Below, piece by piece: positions 7,942-10,951 of a stretch of DNA of 10,951 nt. The stretch's first letter is position 1. Every line of letters begins with the position of its first letter. Both the position numbers and the translations under genes were made by a program. This stretch comes from Nitrospinaceae bacterium (GTDB lineage: Bacteria > Nitrospinota > Nitrospinia > Nitrospinales > VA-1): contig JAJDBA010000031.1 of the NCBI GenBank assembly GCA_029261675.1, forward strand, positions 1-10,951, given 5' to 3'. The notes under the pieces were generated by a model. That model made no database searches. It worked only from the letters and a program-made list of their open reading frames with translations, and was not told where the DNA came from.

Positions 7942-10900
7942 ATGAATCCGAAAGATTTCTCTTTAAAAGATATCCAGCTACTCAGCGATCATTATTCCCA
8001 GGCAGGAAGTCAGGAGCCTGTTGCGCTATTTCAGGTCGTCCAGGGGTTCTACCCTTCTGGTAAGGCCCCTGATTCTGTAGGCCCCATTCCATTTGAAACT
8101 TTAATAAAAAAAATAATGAAATCGGGTAATTTCCCTTCCCTTCCAGAAAAAACGGACGACCAAAAGCCTTGGCTGAATTCGATGCGCGAAAAACTGAATA
8201 GCGAATTGCTTGCATTGATGTCTGAACGTGGGAACCCTTCTTCGATATCATTGTCGCCCGACTTCACCTTCATCCAGTTTGAAGGAACAACAAAGATGGG
8301 TCCCACAACACAACATCGAAAATTCAAAGAATCAGAAATCACATTTAATCTTCCAGATGAACTAAAAGCCGAATTCGAAGCCCAATTGCAAAGACTCAAA
8401 GACAAAGAAGAACTCGCCAACCAGCAAATGAAAGAAATTCTTGAAAAAGAAAAGATTCTTGAAGAGAGCAAAGTGGCGATGGAAAAAGAAACATCCGAGT
8501 TCAGGGCTCAAATTCAAAAGCTCCGTGAAGAAGAACAAGCCCATATCGATCAGGCTAAAGAACAAAGCCAAAAAGAAACTTCCCGAATTCGCAAAGAATT
8601 AGAAGAGGTTCAGAAAGAATTAGATAGCCTCAGGAAAGAAAGAAACCAGAGTCTCGAAGACCATGAATCGAATCGCAACCGCCTTGACACCGATTTCAGC
8701 CGAAGAGATCAAATTTTCAGGGTAAAGTTTGATGAAATGACCGAGCTCATGGAAAAGCTGACAGCGGAAGAAAAAGGTATATCCAGCTATAAGGAAAAGG
8801 CATACAAAGCTGCAAAAGCAAAACAAGAACAAATCAAAAAGGTTTCTGCCCAACAAGCAAAAAAGAATCAACAACTACTAAGGCTTTCAAAATCTCTAGA
8901 GAACGAGAAAAAACTATTCAAAACCCGGCTCCAAGAAGACTATAAAGCGAAAAGGGAAGAGTTGGAATACGAGTATCAGAGACGGTCTGAATACCATATC
9001 CGTCGGCTTGAAGAATTTGAAGAAGATGAAGAACGTCTTGGACGAGAAAATGAGAAACTAAGAATTCGTGAGCAAGGACTCGCTTTGGACGCTCAAAAGA
9101 AAGCCGATGAACAAACTAAAAAAAGATTTGCTGAACTTGAAAAACTGGAAAAAGAATATTCCAAAAAGCAGAAGTTACTCAACAAGCAGGAAAAAGAAAA
9201 TGACTTGGAGAAAGCTTTACTATTAAAAGAAATGAGTGGCATTGAAGGGGGAAAGTTTGCAGTAGACCAGATAAAAACCGCTGCAAGAACACAGGAAGAC
9301 CTGCTAAAAAGAAAACGTAAACTATTAAAGGCCATGGAAGAGGACCGCCCCAAAGTTGAGGACGAGATAAAAGAGAAGCTCGTCGAACTTGAACAAGAGT
9401 TTGAAAGTGAGCACAAGAAACTGGCTGAACAAAACGAAATTCTTCTAAAAAACCAAAAACGCCTGCGAGAAAAAGAAGAAACTCTTATTGAAAGAGAAAC
9501 GAATGAACTGCGCCTTATCAATCAAGAATTCGAAGAGTTTAAAAACTCTCTCGAGGTAGGACAGATTGAAAAGGAAATGCTCCTGGATAAGAGAGAAGAG
9601 AAAATAGAAATCGAAGAACAAAAAGTTCTCGAACTTCAGCAAAAGCAGATGGCTGAAGAAAAAGCCAATCAAGAGAAAAACGAAGAAATCGAAGCGGAAG
9701 TAATGGCTGAGTTGCAAGAAATCCAACTGATCAAGTCGGATGTTGTGCAACATCAGGTTGAGGTGAAAAAATTTCTCGATGAATTCCAAACAACTTACGA
9801 CAAAATCCTTCAGACGCAAGGCTCTGAATACGAAGATTTTAAAAAGCGCATAGCGACCATGGAAGAGGAGGCTACGCGACTCACTTCCAGCTTAAAGGAA
9901 AAAGAAAAATTAGTTCTGGAAGAAACGGCAGCTTCGGAAAAAGTCCTTCAAGAAAGATTAAAACAACGAGAATCGATGGTAGAAGTGATGGAAAAGGATT
10001 TACGAGGCCGTGTAGAGGAATATCAAACCTTCGTTCGAGAACTGGCGGATGTTAAGAACTCAATGAATGAGGAAGATCAATCACGAAAAGCCGAACTACT
10101 GGAAAGTCTCTCTCATTACGAAGATAAACTGTCCCATCTTGGTAAAGCATTTGAGGAGCTTTCCGAGGCTTTTCAAGTGGAAAAAGAAAAAGGGCAGATC
10201 GAAATTGTTCCCGATGAAGATGAAAAGAAACCTTTAGAGTACGATGATGCTCTAGCGAAGGCTGAATGGCCTTTAGCCATCCGCCAGCACTTGGGCTCTG
10301 CTACAGCAAGTGAACAAAATACCCACATCAGTGAATATCTATATAAGTTCAGCGAAAAATGGGATGAGTGGATCAAAGTTCCCGACGGAAAGTTTTTGAT
10401 GGGGCATCCACGACAAAAAGATTCTGCGCCACACCAGGAAGTAATAATTGAAAATCCCTTTTTAATAAATAAACACCCTGTAACCAACGTAGAGTTTTAT
10501 AAGTTCATAAGCGAAACCCAACACAAAACAGAAGCAGAGAGCCTTATCGATGCAATTGTTTATCACAGTGGCAGTCTGGCATTGCACGGTAGCAACGGAC
10601 CCGATAGAAATTCATCTTTTTCAAACCCCAGTCTAACACCAGATAAAAATGCTTTCTGGCTTTGCCCTGATGGACAACCTGACTCTCTTTATGGGAAGCA
10701 CAGCCACCCTGTAACACAGGTGACATGGAACGATGCCAAAGCTTTTTGCAAATGGAAAAGTGAAATAACCGGGCAGACCATTCGCCTTCCGTTTGAAAAA
10801 GAATGGGAATACGTCGCCAGCAATTTTGGTAGAATGAGTGCCGACCAATTCTTCTGGGATGAGGACAGAGTCGTGGTGTTTTGTTACAATGTAGAAAAGG

Positions 10901-10951
10901 GCGGTTGGGGCACCATAACCCTGGGCCAATTACCGGGGAACCAACACAGCG
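7942..10951 (+). CDS. Long coiled-coil protein with C-terminal FGE-sulfatase domain (partial at the 3' end)
   Basis: The frame runs unbroken from the ATG at 7942 to the window edge: 1003 complete codons, no stop. Residues 1-136 form a non-coiled, mixed-composition region I do not recognise. Residues 137 to about 752 are Glu/Lys/Gln/Leu-rich with heptad character, a very long coiled coil with a glycine-containing break (MSGIEGGKF, about 431-439). A linker (about 753-806) leads to an FGE-sulfatase domain with WIKVPDGKFLMG (810-821), NKHPVTNVEFYKF, TEAES, HPVTQVTWNDAKAFCKW and RLPFEKEWEYVAS. Its long middle segment resembles canonical FGE more than the NTPase-linked copy at 1609-4005 does. The GNVWEW and RGGS segments and any active-site cysteines lie beyond the edge. 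There is no signal peptide or membrane span, so a cytoplasmic filament or scaffold presenting an FGE head is inferred. No ribosome binding site is visible before the ATG. Confidence 0.9.
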   Translation, partial: MNPKDFSLKDIQLLSDHYSQAGSQEPVALFQVVQGFYPSGKAPDSVGPIPFETLIKKIMKSGNFPSLPEKTDDQKPWLNSMREKLNSELLALMSERGNPSSISLSPDFTFIQFEGTTKMGPTTQHRKFKESEITFNLPDELKAEFEAQLQRLKDKEELANQQMKEILEKEKILEESKVAMEKETSEFRAQIQKLREEEQAHIDQAKEQSQKETSRIRKELEEVQKELDSLRKERNQSLEDHESNRNRLDTDFSRRDQIFRVKFDEMTELMEKLTAEEKGISSYKEKAYKAAKAKQEQIKKVSAQQAKKNQQLLRLSKSLENEKKLFKTRLQEDYKAKREELEYEYQRRSEYHIRRLEEFEEDEERLGRENEKLRIREQGLALDAQKKADEQTKKRFAELEKLEKEYSKKQKLLNKQEKENDLEKALLLKEMSGIEGGKFAVDQIKTAARTQEDLLKRKRKLLKAMEEDRPKVEDEIKEKLVELEQEFESEHKKLAEQNEILLKNQKRLREKEETLIERETNELRLINQEFEEFKNSLEVGQIEKEMLLDKREEKIEIEEQKVLELQQKQMAEEKANQEKNEEIEAEVMAELQEIQLIKSDVVQHQVEVKKFLDEFQTTYDKILQTQGSEYEDFKKRIATMEEEATRLTSSLKEKEKLVLEETAASEKVLQERLKQRESMVEVMEKDLRGRVEEYQTFVRELADVKNSMNEEDQSRKAELLESLSHYEDKLSHLGKAFEELSEAFQVEKEKGQIEIVPDEDEKKPLEYDDALAKAEWPLAIRQHLGSATASEQNTHISEYLYKFSEKWDEWIKVPDGKFLMGHPRQKDSAPHQEVIIENPFLINKHPVTNVEFYKFISETQHKTEAESLIDAIVYHSGSLALHGSNGPDRNSSFSNPSLTPDKNAFWLCPDGQPDSLYGKHSHPVTQVTWNDAKAFCKWKSEITGQTIRLPFEKEWEYVASNFGRMSADQFFWDEDRVVVFCYNVEKGGWGTITLGQLPGNQHS

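Noticed and set aside
8049..9819. Several Ser/Phe/Leu-rich open frames on the minus strand
   Set aside because: They are the antisense of the Glu/Lys-rich coiled-coil gene; its purine-rich codons suppress stops on the opposite strand.

Overview
The window is a gene-dense, moderately AT-leaning stretch of a bacterial chromosome. It holds seven protein-coding genes and no recognisable RNA gene, CRISPR array, insertion sequence or integrase. I cannot name the organism. The large receiver/HD-type regulator, cinA, a rhomboid protease and FGE-sulfatase (SUMF1-like) domains on signalling scaffolds suggest a Gram-negative, environmentally responsive lineage. A Nitrospinota- or deltaproteobacteria-like source is only a guess. 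Almost none of the genes has a convincing Shine-Dalgarno sequence.

Layout. 22-1383 (minus): response regulator with receiver, coiled coil and a degenerate HD-GYP domain. 1609-4005 (minus): NACHT-type STAND NTPase with a C-terminal FGE-sulfatase domain. 4087-4728 (plus): rhomboid protease, divergent from the NTPase gene. 4759-6018 (minus): cinA, convergent with the rhomboid gene. 6166-6627 and 6606-7856 (plus): a small TPR protein whose 3' end overlaps an MFS-type transporter. A compact intergenic region follows, in which a hairpin terminator overlaps an extended -10 promoter. 7942 to the window end (plus): a very long open frame with an N-terminal domain of unknown type, about 600 residues of coiled coil and a C-terminal FGE-sulfatase domain cut by the window edge.

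How they may work together. The rhomboid, cinA, TPR and MFS genes look like ordinary chromosomal genes. The unusual content is the pair of FGE-sulfatase proteins with different scaffolds, plus a nearby regulator whose HD-GYP metal motifs are altered. NACHT/STAND proteins carrying FGE-type domains are known from bacterial conflict and signalling systems. A functional link between the two FGE proteins here is inference from proximity and shared domain only, since about 3.9 kb of unrelated-looking genes separates them.
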